From assembly GCF_040267685.1 (NCBI RefSeq), contig NZ_CP158367.1, forward strand, positions 2,046,001 through 2,110,000: DNA of 64,000 nt, written 5' to 3'. The translations under genes and the position numbers were made by a program. The notes below the pieces were generated by a model, which was not told the origin of the DNA, searched no databases, and saw only the letters and a program-made list of their open reading frames with translations. The DNA is from Proteinivorax tanatarense (GTDB taxonomy: Bacteria; Bacillota; Proteinivoracia; Proteinivoracales; Proteinivoracaceae). This document shows positions 53,828-63,241 of the stretch, one piece after another (positions within the stretch are counted from its first letter, which is position 1; each line of letters opens with the position of its first letter).

Positions 53828-56284
53828 CTAACCTTTATTACTCTGAACTGAAATATTATACCCCACTATGACCAGTGCAGCTGTTAAAGTTAAAAGCAAT
53901 ACATTTCCTGTCCAAAGATTAATTTTAGGGTTATTCATTAACGTTGCAAACTCCCCACTAACAACTTTAGGGATGTTTAAGTAAATAAATGGTGAAAGAT
54001 GAGCTGTACTCCCTAAAAATTGACTTAATGCATAACCTCCAGCGTTAATACCCAACGTTAAGGTGAAAATTCCAGTTTTACTTTTTATAGCTAACGCCAG
54101 CAAATTGATTATCGAGATTAAAAACAAAGTAATTGAAAAGAATAATCCTATACTTTCTACTAGATGCCTGCCAAGATTAACAAAGTGGAAACCCCTATTC
54201 CAACCAGCCACAAAAACTTCTGTTCCAGTATAATTGTCTTGGCAAACAACTGGCTCTGAGTCATAACGCAGGATTGGATAATTCCAATCTCCAAATTGGT
54301 TTGCTATTGTAGAAAACAACACCACTACCAAGAAAAACACTACACAACATAATACCACCGTTGAAATACCGCTTAACACCTTCCCTAAAAAAAGTTTATT
54401 TGTCTTTATCGGCTGACCTTTTAAAAAGTTAAATGTAGGCTTTTTTCCCCTTTCTGATGCAAATCCTCCTCCTAACAAAAATAAGAAAGTCGACAATGGT
54501 ATAAAGTAAATATACTCTTCAAAGTAATGATTAAACGTAAATAATCCATCACTACTTATCGTCCTATTTTGGTTTTGGTACCATTGGTAGTTATCCTCTT
54601 GAAATATATTTTTTGCCTTGTGCTGAGGAATAAAGATTGGAGATATATCATTTTCCATCATTAACTGGACTTCCTCGACACCAGTTTCTATGGTAAATTG
54701 TGTAGGATGACTAAAAGCGTCTCCTTTACTAGTTAAGTTAAAGATTTGATAGTCATACAGAGGTGTCCAGTTTCCACTATAATATCCTTCAATAGCTTCT
54801 TCTTTTTTTTGTATTCTATTATTTAAGTTCATTATGGTTGTTTCCAAACTGGGTTGGTCCTCTAGCCTTTCTTCCATATCAGGAATAACATCATTCTCCA
54901 ATCTACTGATCTCATTTTCTAAATTATTAATATATGCTTTTTCTGTTTCAAGTGATAGTTGTGATAATGTTGAATACAAAAAAATAATTAAAATAAAAAG
55001 CAAACCAAATGCTTTTAGTAGCCATCCTTTTCTAAAAATTTTCCTCCACTCAAACACATATAAACTCCAAAAACTAGATTGAAACCTTCTTGTTTTTCCT
55101 TTGCTGAAGGGATGTTTAAAGTTAGAAGTATTAAAAAGGCTTATTTGCTTTTGTGGCAAATATATAGCTAAAAAAACACAAAGCATACTCCACCCTCCCA
55201 TCACTAGAGGATAAAGAAGGTCAGAGGAGCTTGGTATACGTGACAATGTATCATAGTAAAAATAGGAAAAAGGGTTTATAGGGTGTTGAAGTAGCGAAAT
55301 CCAATCAGTTAAAAAGTAGCCTGATAACAATACAGCGCTGGTGCACGCTAGTGTGGTAAGTGAGTTTTTACAAAGCCTATTAAGTACCATAGCTATACTA
55401 AAAGAGAATAAACTAACAAAAATAAATAAAAAAGATGCCCTAAGCAAGTACATACTGGTTGAAACAATTAAAAATGATTCCCCTGTTTTTAGAACCTGGG
55501 GATAGTTAAGATTTATTGAGTAGTCACTAAATATTGCTGGTATAATTAATCCTACCGTCATTACCATAATTAAAAATACAACAGTTATTACAAACAAACT
55601 GATATATTTTGAGACAATTATTTTCCAAGGTGGAACAGGTTGAGTTTTTAATGTATACCAAGTTCCCTCTTTTTTTTCATCAGTAATGCCAGTTCCAAAT
55701 AAATAAACGAGGATTAAAACCCCAGCTATGCCGAATAAAAAAGCGGAAATATGAACCAAATTTAGGTGTGGAGAGTTAGGATATTTTTCATCCTCATAAA
55801 ATATATTATTTTCTATTAGCCAAGCATTTTTTTCTATTGCCATGTCTTTTTCAGTTCCCTGGAAATATTCCAGCGACCCACCTCCAAGTTCTTGATACTT
55901 TAAAAGTGAGTTATAAAAACCTTCTTCATAGGCTAAAAAATCATCAAAATCTCCAGAGTTTAACGCCCTAGACCAGTGATTTTCTAAGGCTATCCTCCAA
56001 AACATCAAATCCCTTAACATTTCTTGAGTAAGGTCGTATTTTTTTGCATGATGCTCCTGATATTCACCTTCTCTTTTTAGTGTTATAAGATCACTTTGTA
56101 AATAGCCAACCGATATCTCCAGTTCTTCTTCTACCTTATAGAGCACGTCATTTCTAACATCATAGTATTGAGATACATTTTGATAGTATATTCCCACTGA
56201 GGCTATAATTACAACTATTAACAACCAAATTAACTTTTTACATTTATATAATTTTTTAAGTTCAAGTTTAAGCAACCCAAACAT
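53828..56284 (-). CDS. Double-length ABC-2-type permease, second of three
   Basis: An 818-residue paralogue. N-half signature is TDEKKEGTWYTLKTQPVP and C-half signature is SERGKKPTFNFLKGQPI. Loop between them is rich in E and N (NNLENEISRLENDVIPDMEERL, coiled-coil-like). I chose the ATG at 56284 (MFGLLKLEL), with GGAGG seven bases upstream; the longer frame adds seven residues. It lies 42 bases after the first permease gene. Confidence 0.88.
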   Translation of the reverse strand: MFGLLKLELKKLYKCKKLIWLLIVVIIASVGIYYQNVSQYYDVRNDVLYKVEEELEISVGYLQSDLITLKREGEYQEHHAKKYDLTQEMLRDLMFWRIALENHWSRALNSGDFDDFLAYEEGFYNSLLKYQELGGGSLEYFQGTEKDMAIEKNAWLIENNIFYEDEKYPNSPHLNLVHISAFLFGIAGVLILVYLFGTGITDEKKEGTWYTLKTQPVPPWKIIVSKYISLFVITVVFLIMVMTVGLIIPAIFSDYSINLNYPQVLKTGESFLIVSTSMYLLRASFLFIFVSLFSFSIAMVLNRLCKNSLTTLACTSAVLLSGYFLTDWISLLQHPINPFSYFYYDTLSRIPSSSDLLYPLVMGGWSMLCVFLAIYLPQKQISLFNTSNFKHPFSKGKTRRFQSSFWSLYVFEWRKIFRKGWLLKAFGLLFILIIFLYSTLSQLSLETEKAYINNLENEISRLENDVIPDMEERLEDQPSLETTIMNLNNRIQKKEEAIEGYYSGNWTPLYDYQIFNLTSKGDAFSHPTQFTIETGVEEVQLMMENDISPIFIPQHKAKNIFQEDNYQWYQNQNRTISSDGLFTFNHYFEEYIYFIPLSTFLFLLGGGFASERGKKPTFNFLKGQPIKTNKLFLGKVLSGISTVVLCCVVFFLVVVLFSTIANQFGDWNYPILRYDSEPVVCQDNYTGTEVFVAGWNRGFHFVNLGRHLVESIGLFFSITLFLISIINLLALAIKSKTGIFTLTLGINAGGYALSQFLGSTAHLSPFIYLNIPKVVSGEFATLMNNPKINLWTGNVLLLTLTAALVIVGYNISVQSNKG

Positions 56285-56326
56285 CAATGCCCCTCCTCTA
56301 CACATCTTTTAATGGTAAATTTAGAT

Positions 56327-58885
56327 TTATCCCTCGATAGTTTTCTCCTCAGAAGGTTTATATCCTTTATTGCTCTTAATAAAAAATAAATATCCGATTA
56401 TCATTATCATCGTTGAGAGCGTTATAAGCAATATACTACCGGTAAGAAGATGAATTTTAGGATTATTCATCAATGTTGCAAATTCACCGCTTATAGTTTT
56501 AGGAATGTTTAAGTAAACAAATGGTGAAAGGTGAGCTGTTTTTCCTAAAAATTGGCTGAATGCATATCCACCAGCGCCAATAACAGCAGTTAACGTAAGT
56601 ACTCCAATTCTATTTTTTATATATAACGACAGGATGTAAGAAATTGTTGTTAAAAATATGGTAATTAACATAAACAGAACTGTACATTCTGCCAAAAATC
56701 TAGCGATAGATATAAAGTGAAATCCTCTATTCCATCCCCTCACATAAGTCCTAGTTCCTGCGTAATCAGGAGAATCAACGACAGGCTCAGAATCATAGCG
56801 CAGTATAGGATAATCCCAATCTCCAAATCCATTTAAAGTTGTGGATACTAAAACTGCAGTCATAAAAAAAATTAAACAGCACATTATAATCATAATTTGT
56901 CCATTTAACATTTTACCGAAGAATAGTTTGCTATACTTTATAGGTTGGGTCATTAAAAAATTTATAGTAGGTTTATTTCCCCTTTCTTGAGTAAGTCCGC
57001 CGCCAAAAATAATTATAAAAATTATAAGAGGGATCAAATAAATGTATCTTTCAAAATAATGATAGAAAGTAAAAACACCATTTTGACCAATTCTACTTCG
57101 GATATTCCTAGACCTTGCTTCATCATCCTCAAAAATATTTGGAAGATGATATTGAGGTATAAAAATTGGTTGAATGTCGTTTTCCTTTTTTAACATAACC
57201 TCTTCCAAACCAGAGTCTACAGAAAATTGTCTAGCTGTTCTCCTTAAGCTTCTGCCGCCTCTGCCAGTAGGGATGTCTCCATTAGATACTTGAAGGTTAA
57301 AAAGCTCATTTTCATAAAATGCTGTCCAGTCACCTTTATAATATCCTTTTACAGCAGCCTCCTTCTTTTCTAAACTTTTATAAAGATACTCAAGTTGAAT
57401 TTCCCAACTTTCCTTAGTTGTTTGGTAAAAATCTTCATGGACATTTTCTAACTCTGTTTCCATCATTTCCTTTGATTCGGGGATGGTTTGTTGCTTGTTA
57501 ATTTCTATCCTTTCTTCTAAATTCCCAATATATTCTTTCTCTGCTTCGGTAGCTCTTTGTGATAATACAGAGTAAATAAAAAGAGTTAAAATAAACAATA
57601 TAGCAAAGGTTTTTAAAAGTATTCCTTTTCTTCTTATTTTTCTCCATTGAAAAATATTAACAGTAATTATCTCTGAACTTTTATCTCTTGTTATGCCTTT
57701 TTTAAAAGGTGATTTAAAGTTCTGGCCATAAAGGAGATTGATTTGCTTTTCAGGTATTAATATCGCTAACAAAATAAATACTCCACTCCACAGTACTAAT
57801 ACCATAGGATAAATAAGATCCATTATGTTAGGAAGTTCTTTCAAGTTTGGATAGTAAAAATGATAAAAGGGGTTAATTGCAGTTTGAAAAATCTCTAACC
57901 ACCCTGTTAAAACGTAACATAAAGACATAACTACAATAGTCATTATCAACGACGTAAAAGAGTTCTGAGCTGTTTTATCAAATACCAGTGATATGCTAAA
58001 AGCAAAAGCAGCAACAAATAAAAACTGAAACGCAGCCCGAGCTATAAGAACGCTAGTTGATACTAAAGTAAAAGATTCTCCTGTTTTTAAAACATGGGGA
58101 TAGTTAAGATTAATAGAATAATCACTGAAAATAGCAGGTACAAGTAGCCCAACTATTACAACCATAGTTATAAATAAGGTTAGAGCCACTGATAAACTAA
58201 CATATTTTGCCAATACTAATTTTGATATTTTTACTGGTTGTGTCCTTAAGGTAAGCCATGTATGTTTACTCTTTTCTTCGCTAATCCTGCCTCCAAATAA
58301 AGCAATTAAAATGGAAATTCCAATAATACCAAAAAGAAAAGAAGAACTTTGAACTAGATTTAAATGTGGTGAATCAGGGTAGGTTTCGTCCTCATGAAAA
58401 AAGTTATATTCCATTAACCAATTATTCTTAGCTATAGCTATTTCTTTCTCAACCCCCTGAAAGTGAAGTAAGGGTTCTCCCCCTAGCTCCTCTTCGTATT
58501 TTGCTAAATCATCGTAGAATTCTTTTTCAAATATTAATAACTCTTCCCAGTCTCCAAAGTAAAAGGCTCTACTCCACCTGTTAGCTACGGTGTTATACCA
58601 TCTTTGAACTGACCTTAACATATCCTGGGTATGTTGGTATTGTTTTTGTTGAATATCATCTAGGCTACCTTTTTTCTTTCTTTCATGAATGAACTCATTT
58701 TGGTGAATACCTATAGATCTCCTATAAGCTCCAATCTCATCTAATGTATCTCTTCTAACATTTGAGTATTGCGAGATATTCTGGTAGTAAACCCCAGCTG
58801 TAGCTACAACTACAACTACCAACAGCCATAAAAACTTTTTCCCTTTTAATAGTTTTTTTACTTCAAATTTTAAAAGTCCAACCAT
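56327..58885 (-). CDS. Double-length ABC-2-type permease, first of three
   Basis: An 852-residue paralogue of the next two proteins. N-half signature is SEEKSKHTWLTLRTQPVK and C-half signature is TQERGNKPTINFLMTQPIK. Its ATG overlaps the stop of the ATPase gene by one base (TGATG), so translation is coupled and this copy is the best candidate to pair with the ATPase at 1:1. Three copies could form alternative exporters for different substrates. Confidence 0.9.
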   Translation of the reverse strand: MVGLLKFEVKKLLKGKKFLWLLVVVVVATAGVYYQNISQYSNVRRDTLDEIGAYRRSIGIHQNEFIHERKKKGSLDDIQQKQYQHTQDMLRSVQRWYNTVANRWSRAFYFGDWEELLIFEKEFYDDLAKYEEELGGEPLLHFQGVEKEIAIAKNNWLMEYNFFHEDETYPDSPHLNLVQSSSFLFGIIGISILIALFGGRISEEKSKHTWLTLRTQPVKISKLVLAKYVSLSVALTLFITMVVIVGLLVPAIFSDYSINLNYPHVLKTGESFTLVSTSVLIARAAFQFLFVAAFAFSISLVFDKTAQNSFTSLIMTIVVMSLCYVLTGWLEIFQTAINPFYHFYYPNLKELPNIMDLIYPMVLVLWSGVFILLAILIPEKQINLLYGQNFKSPFKKGITRDKSSEIITVNIFQWRKIRRKGILLKTFAILFILTLFIYSVLSQRATEAEKEYIGNLEERIEINKQQTIPESKEMMETELENVHEDFYQTTKESWEIQLEYLYKSLEKKEAAVKGYYKGDWTAFYENELFNLQVSNGDIPTGRGGRSLRRTARQFSVDSGLEEVMLKKENDIQPIFIPQYHLPNIFEDDEARSRNIRSRIGQNGVFTFYHYFERYIYLIPLIIFIIIFGGGLTQERGNKPTINFLMTQPIKYSKLFFGKMLNGQIMIIMCCLIFFMTAVLVSTTLNGFGDWDYPILRYDSEPVVDSPDYAGTRTYVRGWNRGFHFISIARFLAECTVLFMLITIFLTTISYILSLYIKNRIGVLTLTAVIGAGGYAFSQFLGKTAHLSPFVYLNIPKTISGEFATLMNNPKIHLLTGSILLITLSTMIMIIGYLFFIKSNKGYKPSEEKTIEG

Positions 58886-59760
58886 CAGCTATCCTCACCA
58901 AAAATCATTTTATACCTTTCTTCAGAGCCCCATACCTTTTTTTGAATATCGTCAAGCACAATTTTATTTTTTTCCAACTCTTTAAATACAAGGTATAAAT
59001 CAGATGCCTCTTTAAACACCCTTAATTTATCATCTACAATTTCTACAGGTATTTCATAGCCTTCTAAAACTTCTTTCGCCTTTTTTGAATCACTTATACT
59101 TAAGTCATAGCAAGTTTTTTCATATACCGAAATATCTTCTTTTATGAGATTTCCATCTTTCAAAAACATAATTTGTGAAGTTAAACGATCTATTTCATCT
59201 AAGTTGTGGGATGATAGTAGAATGGTTGTTCCATCTTTATATAATTTGAGCATAATTTTGCGAATTTTTATTGCATTAGACGGGTCCAATCCATTTAAAG
59301 GTTCATCTAATATTAATAGCTTGGGCTGATTTACTATAGCCATGGCTAAAAGTAAGTGCTGCTTCATACCCAATGAATATTTACCTACTTTTTTGTGCAT
59401 ATAAGAATCAATTCCAATCCAGTTAACAACTTCTAAAATTTTTTCTTTTGTTATCCCTTGTACGTCTCCTATAAATTGTAAATGATCATAACCAGTGAGA
59501 TAATCATAAAGCACAGAATTGTCTTGCATATATGATATTTCTCTAAATATATTGGGATCTTTATTACTTTTGCCCAACACTGTTACATTGCCAGTATCGG
59601 CAGAAAGTAAGTTAGTTATTACATTTAAAAGTGTAGTTTTTCCTGAACCATTAGGTCCTACAAGGGCTATAATCTGTGGTTGGGTTATTTCAAATGTTAT
59701 ACCTTTAAGTACCTCTTCTTTCCCATATGATTTTCTAATTTCTTTAACTGATAAAATCAT
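58885..59760 (-). CDS. ABC exporter ATPase, first gene of an ECF-controlled operon
   Basis: A 291-residue ATPase. Walker A is GPNGSGKTT, signature YSLGMKQ (a degenerate LSGGQ, usual for this export group), Walker B LLILDEP, H-loop LLSSHN. A C-terminal part of about 90 residues follows. It resembles ATPases of antimicrobial-peptide or envelope-defence exporters. The ATG at 59760 (MILSVKEI) follows AAGGAGG. The longer frame to 59820 would start inside the promoter and is excluded. Confidence 0.93.
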   Translation of the reverse strand: MILSVKEIRKSYGKEEVLKGITFEITQPQIIALVGPNGSGKTTLLNVITNLLSADTGNVTVLGKSNKDPNIFREISYMQDNSVLYDYLTGYDHLQFIGDVQGITKEKILEVVNWIGIDSYMHKKVGKYSLGMKQHLLLAMAIVNQPKLLILDEPLNGLDPSNAIKIRKIMLKLYKDGTTILLSSHNLDEIDRLTSQIMFLKDGNLIKEDISVYEKTCYDLSISDSKKAKEVLEGYEIPVEIVDDKLRVFKEASDLYLVFKELEKNKIVLDDIQKKVWGSEERYKMIFGEDS

Positions 59761-59791
59761 GTTTTTCCTCCTTAGTAGCCTTTTACATATA

Positions 59792-59819
59792 TAGACGTAA
59801 CAAAATAAAAAAAGTTTCA
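59792..59819 (-). promoter_or_regulatory. ECF promoter of the ABC exporter operon
   Basis: On the minus strand there is TGAAAC (59819-59814), a 16-bp spacer and CGTCTA (59797-59792), then TATATG. Box sequences, spacer length and even most of the A/T-rich spacer match the promoter at 1590-1617. Confidence 0.8.
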
Positions 59820-59942
59820 ACTTTTTAGTTATTTTTTAACGTAATTATAATCTTTTTTATACAAATTTAGTAAATGGAAACAATAAGTTATATAAACCAT
59901 CATTTGAATATCAGTTTAGAAAATTATCTTCAGGAGGTTTTT

Positions 59943-61319
<1,377 letters not shown>

Positions 61320-61324
61320 TACAT

Positions 61325-61370
61325 CAAAAAAAGTTAGGAGAGAGCTATCTGCTCTTCTCCTAACTTTTTT
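61325..61370 (+). terminator. Terminator after the aspartase-like gene
   Basis: AAAGTTAGGAGAAGAGC-type arm pairs with GCTCTTCTCCTAACTTT. Long stem, followed by T-run. Confidence 0.93.
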
Positions 61371-61446
61371 GTTAAATACTTTAATTAAAAATAAAGAAGC
61401 ATATAAGGTTTATTTCCTTATATACTACTTTATCTTTTTAACACTC

Positions 61447-61581
61447 TTATAAGATTCCCAAGGTTAATAAAACTACTGCTGCTACAGCTGCAAAGATCAC
61501 TAGCTTAAATAGCTTTTTCATAATCCCCAAAACAACTATTCCCAAAGCTAAAAAAATCGCTACTGAAATTAAGATATCCAA
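61447..61581 (-). CDS. Small hydrophobic protein (44 residues, two membrane segments)
   Basis: An ORF from a TTG at 61581, with GGAGGTG six bases upstream. Translation is MDILISVAIFLALGIVVLGI, then MKKLFK, then LVIFAAVAAVVLLTLGIL. Two hydrophobic helices joined by a basic turn suggest a hairpin membrane peptide with the loop inside. No family recognised. It is convergent with the lyase gene and divergent from the leader-yidC pair. Function unknown. A phage-type holin or toxin cannot be excluded. Confidence 0.65.
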   Translation of the reverse strand: MDILISVAIFLALGIVVLGIMKKLFKLVIFAAVAAVVLLTLGIL

Positions 61582-61682
61582 TATGTACACCTCCATGTCC
61601 AAATGCACTTGTTCCACACATTCACCATTATTCTATATTATATCACTTTTATCTTCTTGCAAGTGATTAATTTAATATTTTC

Positions 61683-61711
61683 TGGCAAAAATCATCTACA
61701 TAATATATAAT
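61683..61711 (+). promoter_or_regulatory. Possible promoter of the leader-yidC unit
   Basis: TATAAT at 61706-61711 with a weak -35 TGGCAA at 61683-61688 and 17-bp spacing. The start would be near 61718. Confidence 0.4.
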
Positions 61712-61754
61712 GTTAATAATGAAAAATATATTCGAGTAAAGAGGGAGTGATTAC

Positions 61755-61988
61755 GTGAGTTTTGATATTAATATAGCATGGATTTTTTCCCTTTTTGTTC
61801 TTATGCCATTTTTTAGTTTTACTACTATATTCTTTATAAGTAAGTTGAAAAAGTCTTCTATTGACCACAATTTTGATAACACTAACTTAGTTCCTTTAAT
61901 TAACGTTGACTTATACAAAAAATTAACAGTAGTTAATTATGAAGCTTTTAACAAATATCAAGTGTGGAAATTATACAACCAATATTAA
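61755..61988 (+). CDS. Single-TM leader peptide upstream of a yidC paralogue (candidate MifM-like sensor)
   Basis: A 77-residue protein. GTG start after GAGGGAGTG. One hydrophobic segment at about 7-29 (IAWIFSLFVLMPFFSFTTIFF) is followed by KLKK, predicting N-out/C-in, the topology of YidC-dependent substrates. A soluble tail of about 45 residues ends VWKLYNQY. The stop lies 47 bases before a short yidC gene, whose Shine-Dalgarno site is paired in a hairpin beginning at 61994. In B. subtilis, MifM is a similar small membrane protein whose translation arrest opens such a hairpin when insertion fails. No sequence match to the MifM arrest motif is seen. Role inferred from architecture. Confidence 0.72.
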   Translation: MSFDINIAWIFSLFVLMPFFSFTTIFFISKLKKSSIDHNFDNTNLVPLINVDLYKKLTVVNYEAFNKYQVWKLYNQY

Positions 61989-61993
61989 TTTTA

Positions 61994-62035
61994 GTTAATC
62001 TCTTTCACAAACTAGAATAAAAAGGAGAGATTAAC
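61994..62035 (+). promoter_or_regulatory. Shine-Dalgarno-sequestering hairpin before yidC paralogue
   Basis: GTTAATCTCT (61994-62003) and AGAGATTAAC (62026-62035) pair perfectly over 10 bp, extended by two G-U pairs (62004-62025, 62005-62024). The right arm contains the whole GGAGAG ribosome site (62024-62029) and abuts the TTG start at 62036. The left arm begins six bases after the leader stop, within reach of a ribosome halted at the leader's end. Confidence 0.85.
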
Positions 62036-62590
62036 TTGTCACTTTTTACACATATATTTGATTTATTTTATTCCGTTACCAATGATTATGGTTTAACTAT
62101 TATTGCATATACTTTATTAGTCCGTTTAGCTATGCTTCCCCTTACAATAAAACAGAAAAAATCTATGGGAAAGACAAAAAACTTAGTTAATAAAACTAAA
62201 CTACAGAGTGATAATAAGCAACCTAAGCCGAGTTTAGCACCTCTTTTACTATTTGTACAAGCACCTATATATATAATGATGTTTAGGGTTTTTTCAACAA
62301 ATGTAGTTAGTACTGGGTCATTTCTTTTGCCTTGGATAACAAATTTGTCCTCACCTGATCCATACTATATTTTACCTATTCTTTACATTATAATACAACT
62401 TATGCCCAACTTTTTGGTTTCATTGGATATAATAAAAAATGCCTCTGTACCCAAATTTTCTAAATCAATGATTGTACTACCAGTTATTATGTCAGTGTTA
62501 TTTATTTCAAAACTTCCAGCTTCATTATGTCTTTATATGCTTACAAATAATTTTGCCTCAACATTAGAAAAAATTTTTATCAATGTTTAA
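62036..62590 (+). CDS. Short YidC/OxaA-type membrane insertase paralogue
   Basis: A 184-residue YidC/Oxa1-family protein. The intramembrane Arg of the hydrophilic groove is seen in LLVRLAMLPLTIKQKKSM (about 27-44). Core segments LLLFVQAPIYIMMFRVF, ILPILYIIIQLMPNFLVS and SMIVLPVIMSVLFISKLPASLCLYMLTNN follow. It has no lipoprotein signal, and the cytoplasmic helical hairpin is shortened, so it is smaller than SpoIIIJ-type YidC (about 250 residues). Probably a second, inducible copy. TTG start at 62036, hidden in a hairpin. Controlled by the upstream leader (inference). Confidence 0.85.
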   Translation: MSLFTHIFDLFYSVTNDYGLTIIAYTLLVRLAMLPLTIKQKKSMGKTKNLVNKTKLQSDNKQPKPSLAPLLLFVQAPIYIMMFRVFSTNVVSTGSFLLPWITNLSSPDPYYILPILYIIIQLMPNFLVSLDIIKNASVPKFSKSMIVLPVIMSVLFISKLPASLCLYMLTNNFASTLEKIFINV

Positions 62591-62662
62591 TGGGTTATAG
62601 CTTTACAAAAAGTGGTAAAGGCTTCTTTCAGAAAATACACCGTCAATAACTTATTATAAGCC

Positions 62663-62705
62663 AAAATCCTAAGAAAGTTTTTAACTACTTTCTTAGGATT
62701 TTTAT
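62663..62705. terminator. Bidirectional terminator
   Basis: AAAATCCTAAGAAAGT and ACTTTCTTAGGATTTT form a perfect stem between the convergent yidC paralogue and cobO. Confidence 0.93.
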
Positions 62706-62713
62706 TGTAATGT

Positions 62714-63241
62714 TTATTTTTCTATACCCTCTCGAGATGTTACTCCACTATCATAATAATGTCTGATTTTATTCATTTCTGTTATTAAGTCTCCCCGTTC
62801 TTTAATTGCTGCAGGGACATTTCTTCCTGTTAGGATAATTTCTAAACTTTCCGGCTTGTTATCCAAAAAATCACAAACTTGTTCTTCTGATAATAGTTCA
62901 TTTTTTAGAGCACCCATAATCTCATCCAGTATTAACACATCACAGTTTTGTTTTTTGATGTATTCCACAAACTCAGCCCATTCTTTTTGGGTTTGCTTTT
63001 TTAGGTCTTCCTGTTCTAATTCTGTAAGATTCCAAAAAAGTTTTTTTGCTTCTGCAAGTCTATAAAGTCTAATATTCTCAAAGCGCTTTATACTTTCCTC
63101 TTCACCTGTATACATTCCTTTTAAAAACTGTACAAAAGTTACGTGAAACCCTCTTCCCGCCGCTCTAAAAGCTAAACCTAATGCAGCAGTTGTTTTTCCT
63201 TTCCCTTCACCGGTATAAATTTGAATATACCCTTTTTCCAT
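62714..63241 (-). CDS. cobO: Cob(I)alamin adenosyltransferase (CobO/BtuR type)
   Basis: A 175-residue enzyme that adds the adenosyl group of ATP to corrinoids. P-loop GEGKGKTTAALGLAFRAAG (about 9-27), VLILDEIMGALKNELL and ILTGRNVPAAI are family motifs. ATG at 63241 with GGAG seven bases before it; the longer start at 63259 adds six residues. Its start overlaps the end of the ABC ATPase gene by 35 bases, so the two are coupled, which suggests that the transporter imports a corrinoid. Confidence 0.93.
   Translation of the reverse strand: MEKGYIQIYTGEGKGKTTAALGLAFRAAGRGFHVTFVQFLKGMYTGEEESIKRFENIRLYRLAEAKKLFWNLTELEQEDLKKQTQKEWAEFVEYIKKQNCDVLILDEIMGALKNELLSEEQVCDFLDNKPESLEIILTGRNVPAAIKERGDLITEMNKIRHYYDSGVTSREGIEK

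Noticed and set aside
59761-59820. N-terminal extension of the exporter ATPase (start at 59820)
   Set aside because: The region holds the ECF promoter, and a perfect AAGGAGG serves the ATG at 59760.
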